NCBI RefSeq assembly: GCF_003286915.1
Contig: NZ_QMFY01000012.1
Location: 1 to 64,000 of the forward strand
Reading direction: 5' to 3'
DNA length: 64,000 nucleotides
Origin: Pseudochryseolinea flava
GTDB lineage: Bacteria > Bacteroidota > Bacteroidia > Cytophagales > Cyclobacteriaceae
Shown here one piece after another: positions 26,048-35,451 of this stretch; the first letter of the stretch is position 1; each line of letters opens with the position of its first letter. Under the pieces are notes generated by a model, which was not told where the DNA came from, made no database searches, and was given only the letters and a program-made list of their open reading frames with translations. The translations under genes were made by a program, and so were the position numbers.

Positions 26048-27412
26048 ATGAGCGGCGTAACGGTAGACGCACCGACTAATGACTCCCAACCACTAAGCAA
26101 TCCGAGAACGGTACGCGGTTGGTATATGTATGACTGGGCTAATTCAGTTTATAACCTTGTCATTACGACAACATTTTTTCCAATATACTTTGTGGCGATC
26201 ACGAAGTCGAGCTATGGTGAAAAGGTACCGTTCCTAGGAAGAACTTTCAAAGGGACATCGCTTTACGATTATGCCCTTGCTTTTGCGTATCTGGCCATTG
26301 CAATACTACTTCCGATCTTGTCGTCGATCGCTGATTCGCGGGGGAATAAAAAAATCTTCATGCAATTTTTCTGTTACCTCGGCGGCTTTGCATGCATGGG
26401 ATTGTATTGGTTCGACGGATCGCCTGAATCTCCTCCGAGTGTTGAGTGGGGATTGATTTGTTTCATTCTGGCCGCCATCGGTTATATCGGTAGTTTAGTA
26501 TTCTATAACTCTTATCTCCCGGAGATCGCGGCGAAAGCGGATCAGGATCGCGTCAGCGCAAAGGGTTATGCAATGGGATACATCGGTAGCGTGATCCTTC
26601 AAATTGTAGGCTTCGCATTGGTGGTGTTTGTAGATTCGAAAGCAGGTTCTCTGTTGACGTTTCTGCTTGTCGGCATCTGGTGGATCGGCTTCGCGCAGAT
26701 TACGTTTTTTACATTGCCCAAGACCCGTAGTACCGGCGTGAAATTCCAGACCAGTGCATTCACCGCAGGATTCCGTGAACTCCGAAAAGTAAGTCGCGAG
26801 ATTGATGCACAGCCTGTATTGAAATGGTATTTGCTAGCATTCTTCTTCTACAGTATGGGCGTACAAACCGTAATGCTCGCCGCTACATTGTTTGGTGCTG
26901 ATGTACTCGGATTACCCGATACAAACCTTATCGTCACCGTGGTACTGATTCAACTTGTGGCAATAGGAGGGGCAATGGTGATGAGTAGGCTATCGCACCG
27001 TTTTGGTAATCTAAAAGTGTTGATGGGCGTGATTGTGTTTTGGATTTTCATTTGTATCGCTGCTTATCTCGTCGCGCATTTGAAAGAGACGACGCAACAA
27101 AACGTAGAATATTATTTCTATGCATTGGCAATCGGTGTGGGGTTGGTGATGGGCGGAATTCAATCGCTCAGCAGAAGTACGTATAGTAAGCTTATGCCTG
27201 CCACGGAAGACACTGCTTCATATTTTAGCTTTTATGATGTAGCTGAAAAAATAGCGATTGTCATCGGCATCTTCGCGTTTGGATACATCGACGAACTCTT
27301 CGGTATGAAAAATTCAGTATTGTCGCTTATTGTGTTCTTCGTGATTGGATTGATCGGATTACGAATCGCCAGGAAGAAACAAAAGCGTGCGTTGGCAACC
27401 GGTAACGCATAG
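26048..27412 (+). CDS. UMF1-family MFS transporter (Atg22-like)
   Basis: An inner-membrane protein with about 12 helices. The start RGWYMYDWANSVYNLVITTT and the TFFPIYF segment are hallmarks of the UMF1/Atg22-like branch of the MFS, as are YNSYLPEIA and GGIQSLSRSTYSKLMP. Substrates of bacterial members are not established; fungal Atg22 exports amino acids from the vacuole. ATG at 26048 follows a stretch with no conserved sequence (frame open from 25925). It is divergent from the LacI gene. Confidence 0.88.
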   Translation: MSGVTVDAPTNDSQPLSNPRTVRGWYMYDWANSVYNLVITTTFFPIYFVAITKSSYGEKVPFLGRTFKGTSLYDYALAFAYLAIAILLPILSSIADSRGNKKIFMQFFCYLGGFACMGLYWFDGSPESPPSVEWGLICFILAAIGYIGSLVFYNSYLPEIAAKADQDRVSAKGYAMGYIGSVILQIVGFALVVFVDSKAGSLLTFLLVGIWWIGFAQITFFTLPKTRSTGVKFQTSAFTAGFRELRKVSREIDAQPVLKWYLLAFFFYSMGVQTVMLAATLFGADVLGLPDTNLIVTVVLIQLVAIGGAMVMSRLSHRFGNLKVLMGVIVFWIFICIAAYLVAHLKETTQQNVEYYFYALAIGVGLVMGGIQSLSRSTYSKLMPATEDTASYFSFYDVAEKIAIVIGIFAFGYIDELFGMKNSVLSLIVFFVIGLIGLRIARKKQKRALATGNA

Positions 27413-27473
27413 CCAAACCGCGAAGATGAGATGTTTAGTCTCTACCTCCTGGATCGCGTTCGCTACGGTATGT

Positions 27474-28244
27474 TTAGTATTGAAGATGTTTTACGGTGAT
27501 TCCGTTGTTGATCAACTGCTTGAGTGAATCGATACCAATTTTTAAGTGTAGGTCAACAAACCGTTGTGTAACGGATAAATCACTCACTTCTGTTTTTACA
27601 CCATCAGGCACCATGGGTTGGTCTGATACGAGCAGTAGTGCTCCCGTTGGAATTTTGTTATAGAAAGCCGTCGAAAAGATTGTTGCTGTTTCCATGTCGA
27701 TAGCTTGCGCACGAATTTTTCGTAAGTAAGCCTTAAACTCTTCATCCCATTCCCAAACACGTCTGTTGGTTGTATAGACAGTTCCGGTCCAATAATCTTG
27801 GCCGTAGTCTCGGATTGTTGTTGAAATAGCTTTCTGCAAAGCAAAAGAGGGCAGGGCAGGCACTTCAGGAGGAAAGTAATCATTCGAAGTACCTTCACCA
27901 CGGATAGCAGCAATTGGAAGAATCAAGTCACCAAGATCGTTTTTCTTTTTTAGTCCGCCGCACTTGCCGAGAAACAACGCTGCTTTCGGTTGTATCGCGC
28001 TCAAACAATCCATCACGGTGGCGGCATTGGGGCTACCCATACCAAAATTAATGATGGTGATACCTTCTGCCGTCGCACAGCGCATGGGTTTGTCAACGCC
28101 GATAATGGGTACGTTGTGCAGCTGCGCAAACATTTTTACATAGTTATCGAAGTTGGTTAAAATGATATATTCTCCGAATTGATTTAAGGGTTGTCCGGTG
28201 TAACGCGGGAGCCAGTTCTCCACAATTTCCTGTTTCGTCTTCAT
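27474..28244 (-). CDS. amn: AMP nucleosidase (short Bacteroidetes form)
   Basis: A phosphorylase-superfamily enzyme expected to split AMP into adenine and ribose 5-phosphate. Motifs include INFGMGSPNAATVMDCL, LFLGKCGGLKKKNDLGDLIL and the C-terminal AQAIDMETATIFSTAF with the nucleoside-binding Met-Glu, then LLLVSDQPM. The 256-residue length matches the short form lacking the regulatory N-terminal domain of the E. coli enzyme. The symbol follows family naming; uridine or purine phosphorylase activity cannot be excluded by sequence alone. Confidence 0.87.
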   Translation of the reverse strand: MKTKQEIVENWLPRYTGQPLNQFGEYIILTNFDNYVKMFAQLHNVPIIGVDKPMRCATAEGITIINFGMGSPNAATVMDCLSAIQPKAALFLGKCGGLKKKNDLGDLILPIAAIRGEGTSNDYFPPEVPALPSFALQKAISTTIRDYGQDYWTGTVYTTNRRVWEWDEEFKAYLRKIRAQAIDMETATIFSTAFYNKIPTGALLLVSDQPMVPDGVKTEVSDLSVTQRFVDLHLKIGIDSLKQLINNGITVKHLQY

Positions 28245-28362
28245 AATGATGTTACTTTGATCTTTAAAAAATCGGATGGGTTCCGGTAAAGATTCTGTTT
28301 ATGAGTTTATAATATAGTATTCTTGCACGTAATTTCCATTGCTTTTTTGAAGTCCTTTCACA

Positions 28363-28815
28363 ATGATCAAGTTGAACCTCCCTGAGTATGCCTATAAGCT
28401 TTCTAAAGTAGAGGGAAGGATTATGATCTTCGATCCACTTCGAAAGAAACATCTGGTGTTGACGCCGGAGGAATGGGTTCGCCAGCATTTTGTAAACTAC
28501 CTCGTTACGGAATTAAAATATCCCAAAGCATTAATTCGGTTGGAGGGAGGTCTGTCGTACAACCAGTTGCAAAAGCGATCGGATATCGTTGTTTTCGATC
28601 GTGATGCTAAACCATGGATGGTCATTGAATGTAAAGCTCCTGATCAGATTCTGAGCAATGAAACACTGCACCAAGCTTCTACCTATAACGCAACGTTGCG
28701 CGCAAAGTTCCTCGTTGTTACCAATGGGCTTTCTCATTTTTTCTTTTCTACCGATTGGTCATCTGGCGTTGTTCAGTCGCTGAATGATCTACCCACTTAT
28801 CCGGGGTCTTTATAA
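28363..28815 (+). CDS. HsdR N-terminal-like (PD-(D/E)XK fold) protein
   Basis: A 150-residue stand-alone protein of the type found as the N-terminal nuclease domain of type I restriction HsdR subunits. The motif appears as RLEGGLSYNQLQKRSDIVVFD followed by PWMVIECKAP, giving the Asp and Glu-x-Lys of a PD-(D/E)XK active site. No helicase domain or other restriction genes are beside it. Similar orphan proteins are common in Bacteroidetes chromosomes, so a housekeeping DNA-processing role is as likely as defence. Confidence 0.85.
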   Translation: MIKLNLPEYAYKLSKVEGRIMIFDPLRKKHLVLTPEEWVRQHFVNYLVTELKYPKALIRLEGGLSYNQLQKRSDIVVFDRDAKPWMVIECKAPDQILSNETLHQASTYNATLRAKFLVVTNGLSHFFFSTDWSSGVVQSLNDLPTYPGSL

Positions 28816-28849
28816 AAAAAGAAGGCTATTCGAATTGAACAGCCTTCTT
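28815..28849 (-). terminator. Terminator of the six-gene minus-strand operon
   Basis: AAGAAGGCT (28819-28827) pairs with AGCCTTCTT (28841-28849). On the minus strand the hairpin runs straight into a T-tract (complement of the A-run at 28814-28820), a few bases after the stop of the giant surface protein. On the plus strand it may also serve the HsdR-like gene, but no T-run follows there. Confidence 0.85.
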
Positions 28850-28853
28850 GTTA

Positions 28854-31800
28854 TTAATCGTTAGTGATCACTACTTTTCGTCGTAGTAATTCTCCTTTGT
28901 CTGACAATATCTGCAAGATGTAAACCCCAGACGCGAGCTCTTTCGTTTCAATCGTCTTCAGGCGTTCTCCTGTTCTAAATTGGTTTACGTAAACTTCACG
29001 ACCAAAGTTGTCAACTAAATTTACAGGCATTGCGCGTTTTGGTTTTTCAACAAGTTCAATGTTAAGCTTTCCACGTGCAGGTACAGGATAGATACTGACA
29101 AGGTCGCCAAACGTTGGCTCGATGTCTGTGATTATCGCAGGGCTAATCGGAGTATCTTCGAGTTGCGCTTGCCAAACATCTTTACGCCCGTCTCTGTCAA
29201 TATTTTGGTTCTGCACGAACGCGACAACGGCCATCTCAGAAATATCACTGAACATTTGATCCGTGATCGTGATGGTTTCACTAAACGTGGCCGGTACGCC
29301 GACGGCCATCGGGAATGCAAGTCTTTTTCCGACTGCGCTCGGTAACATCTTCCGGAGTACATAACGATATTGCGTCTCGCCGTTATCGCCTGTGAGCGAC
29401 GGATCGTCTAATACTTTTTCAACCAGTGCGATGTACAACGCGATAGGTTCGTCGGTGTCGATATTTTCTAGTGCAGTAACGGTTACATCGATTTTATATT
29501 GACCGTTCGCAACATTTGAAGTCACGATGTCTAACGAGATCGGTGATGATCGCAAACTTCTCAAGTTAAATTCGTCTTCGAACGCCGGCTTCAGATTGGT
29601 TGCTGCAGGGATCGCATTAAACGTACCCATCAGGATACCATCTTGCGTACTGGTTACGTTTTGCGTAATACCATAGAACGCGGCGCGTGCATTGTTATCA
29701 GCTTTGTTTAACTCGTTTACCGGATCTGCTCCGAAACCTGCCGGAACGATATGATATTCTAATGGTACAAATTCCGTTGGCGACAAATAGGTGCCCAGGT
29801 TTCTATAGATCGTATTGTGATTAACCGTTTCTGGCTTAGAGTTGTTCGTGAAGTTTTCAACAAGAATTAGTCTGTTCTTCTCAACGATGTTCACGTTGTT
29901 GAAAGCGAACCCTTCGGATTCTGTATCCTGATCACTTGCAAACTTAATGCGGAAGCGAACGTTGTCTCTATCCGCCATCGGTATACCACTTAGGGAGTGG
30001 AATCCGGCCTGTACCGTCGTGTCTCTTCCGGTCCATCCAAAAACGTTACCGAGTGCGTTGATAGGGTTCGGAACGTTGTACCACTCAAGCCCTGTTTCCG
30101 GTGTTCCTAATTTTGTCCAGGTCACGCCGCTATTGGTAGAGTACTCGATGATGGCGCCGTCACGACCATTCTGTACGTCGTGCATGTAGTTCAATGAAAT
30201 CAATGGTCGTGCAAATCCTGTGATGTCAAAGCAAGGGCTGTTCACATAAGACACGTCGTTTGGTTTATACGCCGTCGAAGCTCCTGTTACCCAAGCGCTA
30301 TCGGCCCACTGCATGGATGTTCCTGCAGGTACGTTGAATTCCCACGTTGATGTCGAATCGACCGTCGTTTCAATTTGCCAATACCCGCTCTCATTACCAG
30401 GCATTGCTGTTTTCATTAAGTATGGAGCCCCTGACGTTGGAGCAAGCTTTACCAATATCGGTACAACCTTTCTCACCGTGTCAACGCAGCCGATAGACGT
30501 CGTTCCAACGATCGTTACATTGTATGTTCCTGGTGCAGCGTACACGTGGCCAGGATGCTTATAGGTAGCTTGCGTAGCGTCACCCGATAAGATTGGCGTA
30601 GCGTCACCAAAATTCCAGCTGATATTATCAAGTGGTGGTGAGCTTGTGTGTGCGAACAGCGTGTTATCGCCATCACAAATACGTTGGTACTTCACATCAA
30701 TGGTTGGGTTGAAGCCCACGAATAAGTTGATGAATGATGAGTTCGTACATGTCGTATTTCCGGGAAGTGTCGTCGACTTCACCAAGAGCTTCACGGTAAA
30801 TGTTCTACTCTCGTCGAAGATGTGTGTTACCGTACTGTCAGTGCCATGCACGGAGCCGTCACCGAAGTCCCAATCCCACGTTGCAATATTTGTACGTGAA
30901 CCTTTGAATGTAATCGTATCGCCTGCACATTGACCGATATTCGTGATGTCGGCATCTGGCGGTTGGTTGATAATAAGATCTATCTTTTGCGTAGCACTTT
31001 CACATCCATCACTGAACTGAGTAGCGAAGAAAGAAACTGTTTTTGGACTTCCAGTACCCTCTGATGAGGCATCATACACTGGACCGTTACCCAGGAATGT
31101 TGTTTTACTTGCGTTGTTGTACCATGCAAACTCATTACCTGTGCCACTTGTTTTGATATAGAGTGGTTGTGTGTCGCCCACGCAATAACCGAATGAAGCC
31201 GGTGTTGCTGTTGGCGGATCTGGCGTTTCATTCACACGAACAGAATCTGCAATAGATGCTGTACAGTTCTTGTTGTCGGTAAAGGTGTATGTGATGACGA
31301 ACTTGGTTCCTTCCAGTGCAGGACTTGGCGTAAAGGTACCGCCGTTATTATTGGCACCACCGTCTGTAACACCAGGGCCGCTGAATGAACCGTCGACTTG
31401 GTTACCGGTAAGCGTCACGATAGTTGAATTAGCACAATATTCACCAGTAGCATTGAGTCCTTCAAAATCTACTTCAGCGAGTTGATTGAGCTTAACTGGT
31501 TCTTGTGAATAGATTAGCGAAGAACATGTGTTCGATGTGTTCTCAACACAGCCAATACTTTTTACAAAGAAACCAACGTATATATCTGTGACTGTACCGA
31601 ATTTTGAATTCAGTGTCGATGCCATGCTAGGCCTGAATGAAGTAATCTTGTAGCTGAAGATGTCAACGAAACCGTAGCCGCTCCATACGCCACTAACATT
31701 CACCGCCGTGGTGAAGCTGAAGGTGTTGTTATCTATTTTGTTGATCGTATACCAATCGTTGATGACGTTCGATACGCCGTTTCCAGATAAGCCTTGAAGA

Positions 31801-34800
31801 TATATTCGAACCGTTGCACCGGTGCTGAGCCCGTGGTTAGGGACTGTCGCGGTAACGACGTTGTTCAAGAAAGTCACACCCGTGACCTGCGGATTCTGGA
31901 TGTAGATGTAGCCGTATCCACCTGAGTAAACGCCTGCAGCAGGGTTGAGGTAGCTGATCGTAAATGTATTGGTCGTTACGTTAGCGATCGTGTAGTAAGT
32001 CGATTCATCACCTGTCGGATATGGGATGCTAAACACAACATTCCAATTGGCATCATAAACATAATATCCGAGGTAGAGTTTTGAGCCTGCTGTAAAGCCG
32101 TGGTTAGGTGAAGTGATTGTAATCGTACCAGAACCGTTGTTATTTACGGCGCTAATGGTTTTGTTCGACGGAATAGAAATAGAATACTCATTCGTGAAAG
32201 TGTACCCAAACTCTTTCCAATAGGTCGGATTAGTCGGAGGCTCATGCGCGATCGTTGTTGGGGTTACGCATTGGAAGGCATCACCATTGTAATTTACCCT
32301 ACTTCCTGCGATATAGAATGCGCTAGCATCCCAGTTTGCATAATATTTTGCCGGACTGTAGCGATCCTTCGGTACACTAAGAGACTTTGTGTTGTCGTCG
32401 TTCTCGCAATATTCAGTCAACAATCCAGAGATTGATGTCGCGTACACCGTGAATACTTTCGTCCTCGTTACTTTACAACCGGTGCTTGTTACGCGCGTTG
32501 TAAAAGAGATGTTGTAGTTATTACCTACACCCACAGACGAAGGTGAGAACACATAGGCATTCTGCGTATTCGATCGCGATACACCATTACCTTGAAATAC
32601 TGGATATGACGACGCAGGATTCGATGGCGATGGCTTCAGGATAACACCGAACACCGTATAACTAAATTGGGTTTCTTCAGGTACAACAGGCGTCTGTCCT
32701 GGGAAAGCCGCAACTTCAAAATCAAAAGCAGCCGCTGAAGGGTTTGTTAAATTAATAGTACCATGTGACATCGCATTAACCTCTGCGTTGCCCACCATCA
32801 CTGCGCCAGCGTCGAGTACAGTTACGTCTCCGCCTGCAGTGCCCGTGTAGGTCGAATCTGGCATCACTTCTAATCCTTTGATGGTAATGGCATCTTTCAC
32901 CACGTCAGTCGTTCCGGTAATGTTATAACGGAATCTGAAAATGTTACTTCCGACATAGTGGTTAGCGGTAGCACCCAATGAGACAATCGTTACTTCATTT
33001 CCTGTTTCAGTAATCGTTGGTGCTTTTGCTGTGTTGAAAATAAATCCAGGAGGAAGCTCAAACATGTAGTAGCCGCCACTTGCGAAATCGCCGCGATCTT
33101 GTTCTTGAAATTTAATGGTGCCAAGCGAATCATATGTTTTTAATCCAAAGCATATATCGCGGTTGAATACACCACCTGTGTAGCCGTTTGTAATCAGTAC
33201 GCCGGGGCTGTTAACGGTGATCGGTGTTGTGTCGGTGAAGAGATCATCACCTGCGGGGTCGTCACTCGCTGTTAACGTATAAGTTCCTGCGGCATCGATC
33301 GCCAATGTATTGAACGTATACACACCTGCAGAGCCGGCCTTTAACGCACCACCTGTAAGTGTACCCGATCCACCGGATGCGAATATGCCAACCGTTTGTG
33401 AAAAGTCTTTGTCAATGTTGCCATGGAAATCTTGAGCCGATACAGTTGCCGTGAAGGTGGCGCCCGGCGCAATAGTTGACACGATGGAAGGATCGATCAC
33501 GAGTCTTCCGGCAATAACAGTGATGTCATTGTCGGTAGCATTCGTCTTGATTGTTCCAAAAGGTGCGATGCCACTCCCTTGCGTTGTGTCGGCAACAGCA
33601 TCTTTAAGCTCAACTGTAATGCGGTCTCCGTCTGTGACATTAGGTTGAAAAGAAACGTTCAGTGTATACGTGCGATTTCCGTTATCACCCGCATCAGCGT
33701 TGGGCGGCGTTAAGTTGAATGTGATTTGATTAGCGCTAATCACGTCTGATACCTTTGCGCGTACGAGTGGCGCAGTCGTACCATTTACAAAAAGTGCTAC
33801 GGAGTCAAGGTTGTGGTGGTCTTCAAATTCAAAAGTAAGCGACGTTACTTTTGTAGCACGCATGTCAGGATCGCTATCAGCAACTTGTATCGCGAAAACA
33901 CGCTCACCCATACCGCTGTTATTGAGTGCACCTTGGTATACATAGTCGGTGCTATCGAGGGAAGACTGTCCGTCGTCAGATACTGTGACAACACTCGACA
34001 TCGCATACAAGAACTTAAAATTAGCACTGGTAATCGCAGCAGGAACGCTTGCTGTTCCATCCATCGTGATATCAGCGCTCGTCAATTCAAGTTGCAACTT
34101 ATTGCCGCGGATAGCCGAAATGTCGTTCGCTATATCCGCTACCACGAAGTAATAACGCGTTGTGGTCGTGATCGTTTGTGAAAGGTTAGTGATCACGATC
34201 TTGTCTGTATTGCTGAGGTCTACGGAATAACCACTTGGGTCGGTGATTTCAACATCGGCACCTCCGAAGGTTGCATTTGTTGATTCGTATAGTTTGATGC
34301 TAGAGAAATAGTCATCTAAGTCTGTTACTGTCGGAGAGATAGGAAACTCAATCGCTGTGATTGTGGCACTTCCATTAGAGGTTGCCGAAAATCCAAGGAT
34401 CGCTTGGTCTTGCGTTCCTTCAATCAGTGGAGAAGTTGCAACGCCGCCGGTAATGGATGCGAATGTTGTGGTGAGCGACGCGATCGCTGTAGGGCCTTGC
34501 GTAAAGGTAAGCCCCGAAGTAGCACCCACGTCTGCGGTGGCAGCATCGAGTTCCACCGAGAAATTTTGCGCACCCGCAGCTGGAGCAACATCTGCAATTA
34601 AAAAGAAATACGTTCCACTACCACTGATAGACTGCCCCAAATTCGTGAACTCAACCGTAGTGCCGTTTAAGGTAGACGGTGTCGCACCCAACGGAGCGCC
34701 TCCAGAATAAGTAGCTGAAGCACCGTTGTTGACGATCTGAAATCCCGATAATGAACCGGTTTGTGGATTAATGGTAGAGAAATCAAATTTCACGCTCTCC

Positions 34801-35444
34801 AATGATTGCGTTCCATTTGTCTCTACTCTAAATCCGATGATAGCTTGATTGTTGGAACCCGCTGATAGGGATGCCGGCACACCGCCAGTAGCTTGCGTGA
34901 ATTCAGCATTCAACGCTTCGAATTCCATGTTCGTTCGAACAACACTAAAAACGTTTTCGGTGCCCGCACTGAATGTCGTGTTTGCATCGTACAAGGTAAA
35001 AGTCACGGAAGGGATACCGGCTAATGTAGTTGGAACGCCTGGCTTTACAGTAGCAACGAGGTAAAAATTTCTTGTTTCAGCGCCGCCGCCAAAAGCAAAT
35101 ATGTTGCTTGGATTTCCGGTAAACGTAATATCGTTTGTATTCAGTGCTACTGTTGCATTGGTGTTACTTCCTGCTCCCAACGTTGTTGCTGAAGAAAAAA
35201 GTTGTACACTGCTAAAAACACTGTTCGGATCTGTAGCGCCTGTGCCAACAAAGAAGCTCGTCAGGTTTGTCGCCCCACCACCAGTCTTACTCACTGTAAA
35301 TGCGAAAACGACATTATTAGAAGATCCTGCGATCAATGGTGATGGTGTTTCAGCCGCTGATAAGTGACTAACCGAAATAGTCTGTGCCCCTGCAATGCCA
35401 ACGCTTCCAAGTAATAGCAATAGATTTAGTAAAAACTTCCTCAT
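28854..35444 (-). CDS. Giant T9SS-type secreted surface protein (2196 aa)
   Basis: A signal peptide (about 1-20, ending AGAQ) starts a very long repeat protein. Residues about 25-470 hold three related beta-rich repeats (SPLIAGSSNNVVFAF, ASLSAGSNNQAIIGF, SPLIEGTQDQAILGF). Two PNHG-containing repeats lie near 1150-1300. PKD domains sit near 1490-1570 (WDWDFGDGS) and 1580-1660 (ISWNFGDATP). The last 80 residues (SIYPVPARGKLNIEL to YILQILSDKGELLRRKVV) form a type A T9SS sorting domain, so the protein should cross the outer membrane by T9SS and attach to the surface. It is the last gene of the operon, 7 bases after the lipoprotein gene. Function is unknown; adhesion or sensing is inference. Confidence 0.88.
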   Translation of the reverse strand: MRKFLLNLLLLLGSVGIAGAQTISVSHLSAAETPSPLIAGSSNNVVFAFTVSKTGGGATNLTSFFVGTGATDPNSVFSSVQLFSSATTLGAGSNTNATVALNTNDITFTGNPSNIFAFGGGAETRNFYLVATVKPGVPTTLAGIPSVTFTLYDANTTFSAGTENVFSVVRTNMEFEALNAEFTQATGGVPASLSAGSNNQAIIGFRVETNGTQSLESVKFDFSTINPQTGSLSGFQIVNNGASATYSGGAPLGATPSTLNGTTVEFTNLGQSISGSGTYFFLIADVAPAAGAQNFSVELDAATADVGATSGLTFTQGPTAIASLTTTFASITGGVATSPLIEGTQDQAILGFSATSNGSATITAIEFPISPTVTDLDDYFSSIKLYESTNATFGGADVEITDPSGYSVDLSNTDKIVITNLSQTITTTTRYYFVVADIANDISAIRGNKLQLELTSADITMDGTASVPAAITSANFKFLYAMSSVVTVSDDGQSSLDSTDYVYQGALNNSGMGERVFAIQVADSDPDMRATKVTSLTFEFEDHHNLDSVALFVNGTTAPLVRAKVSDVISANQITFNLTPPNADAGDNGNRTYTLNVSFQPNVTDGDRITVELKDAVADTTQGSGIAPFGTIKTNATDNDITVIAGRLVIDPSIVSTIAPGATFTATVSAQDFHGNIDKDFSQTVGIFASGGSGTLTGGALKAGSAGVYTFNTLAIDAAGTYTLTASDDPAGDDLFTDTTPITVNSPGVLITNGYTGGVFNRDICFGLKTYDSLGTIKFQEQDRGDFASGGYYMFELPPGFIFNTAKAPTITETGNEVTIVSLGATANHYVGSNIFRFRYNITGTTDVVKDAITIKGLEVMPDSTYTGTAGGDVTVLDAGAVMVGNAEVNAMSHGTINLTNPSAAAFDFEVAAFPGQTPVVPEETQFSYTVFGVILKPSPSNPASSYPVFQGNGVSRSNTQNAYVFSPSSVGVGNNYNISFTTRVTSTGCKVTRTKVFTVYATSISGLLTEYCENDDNTKSLSVPKDRYSPAKYYANWDASAFYIAGSRVNYNGDAFQCVTPTTIAHEPPTNPTYWKEFGYTFTNEYSISIPSNKTISAVNNNGSGTITITSPNHGFTAGSKLYLGYYVYDANWNVVFSIPYPTGDESTYYTIANVTTNTFTISYLNPAAGVYSGGYGYIYIQNPQVTGVTFLNNVVTATVPNHGLSTGATVRIYLQGLSGNGVSNVINDWYTINKIDNNTFSFTTAVNVSGVWSGYGFVDIFSYKITSFRPSMASTLNSKFGTVTDIYVGFFVKSIGCVENTSNTCSSLIYSQEPVKLNQLAEVDFEGLNATGEYCANSTIVTLTGNQVDGSFSGPGVTDGGANNNGGTFTPSPALEGTKFVITYTFTDNKNCTASIADSVRVNETPDPPTATPASFGYCVGDTQPLYIKTSGTGNEFAWYNNASKTTFLGNGPVYDASSEGTGSPKTVSFFATQFSDGCESATQKIDLIINQPPDADITNIGQCAGDTITFKGSRTNIATWDWDFGDGSVHGTDSTVTHIFDESRTFTVKLLVKSTTLPGNTTCTNSSFINLFVGFNPTIDVKYQRICDGDNTLFAHTSSPPLDNISWNFGDATPILSGDATQATYKHPGHVYAAPGTYNVTIVGTTSIGCVDTVRKVVPILVKLAPTSGAPYLMKTAMPGNESGYWQIETTVDSTSTWEFNVPAGTSMQWADSAWVTGASTAYKPNDVSYVNSPCFDITGFARPLISLNYMHDVQNGRDGAIIEYSTNSGVTWTKLGTPETGLEWYNVPNPINALGNVFGWTGRDTTVQAGFHSLSGIPMADRDNVRFRIKFASDQDTESEGFAFNNVNIVEKNRLILVENFTNNSKPETVNHNTIYRNLGTYLSPTEFVPLEYHIVPAGFGADPVNELNKADNNARAAFYGITQNVTSTQDGILMGTFNAIPAATNLKPAFEDEFNLRSLRSSPISLDIVTSNVANGQYKIDVTVTALENIDTDEPIALYIALVEKVLDDPSLTGDNGETQYRYVLRKMLPSAVGKRLAFPMAVGVPATFSETITITDQMFSDISEMAVVAFVQNQNIDRDGRKDVWQAQLEDTPISPAIITDIEPTFGDLVSIYPVPARGKLNIELVEKPKRAMPVNLVDNFGREVYVNQFRTGERLKTIETKELASGVYILQILSDKGELLRRKVVITND

Positions 35445-35451
35445 ATCCTTC

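Noticed and set aside
28363-28815. A type I restriction system at the HsdR-like gene
   Set aside because: Only the N-terminal nuclease-like domain is present, with no helicase, HsdM or HsdS gene nearby.
33813-34710. Several plus-strand frames of 65-122 codons within the giant surface protein gene
   Set aside because: They mirror the Thr/Val/Ala-rich repeats of the real protein and lack start signals and motifs.
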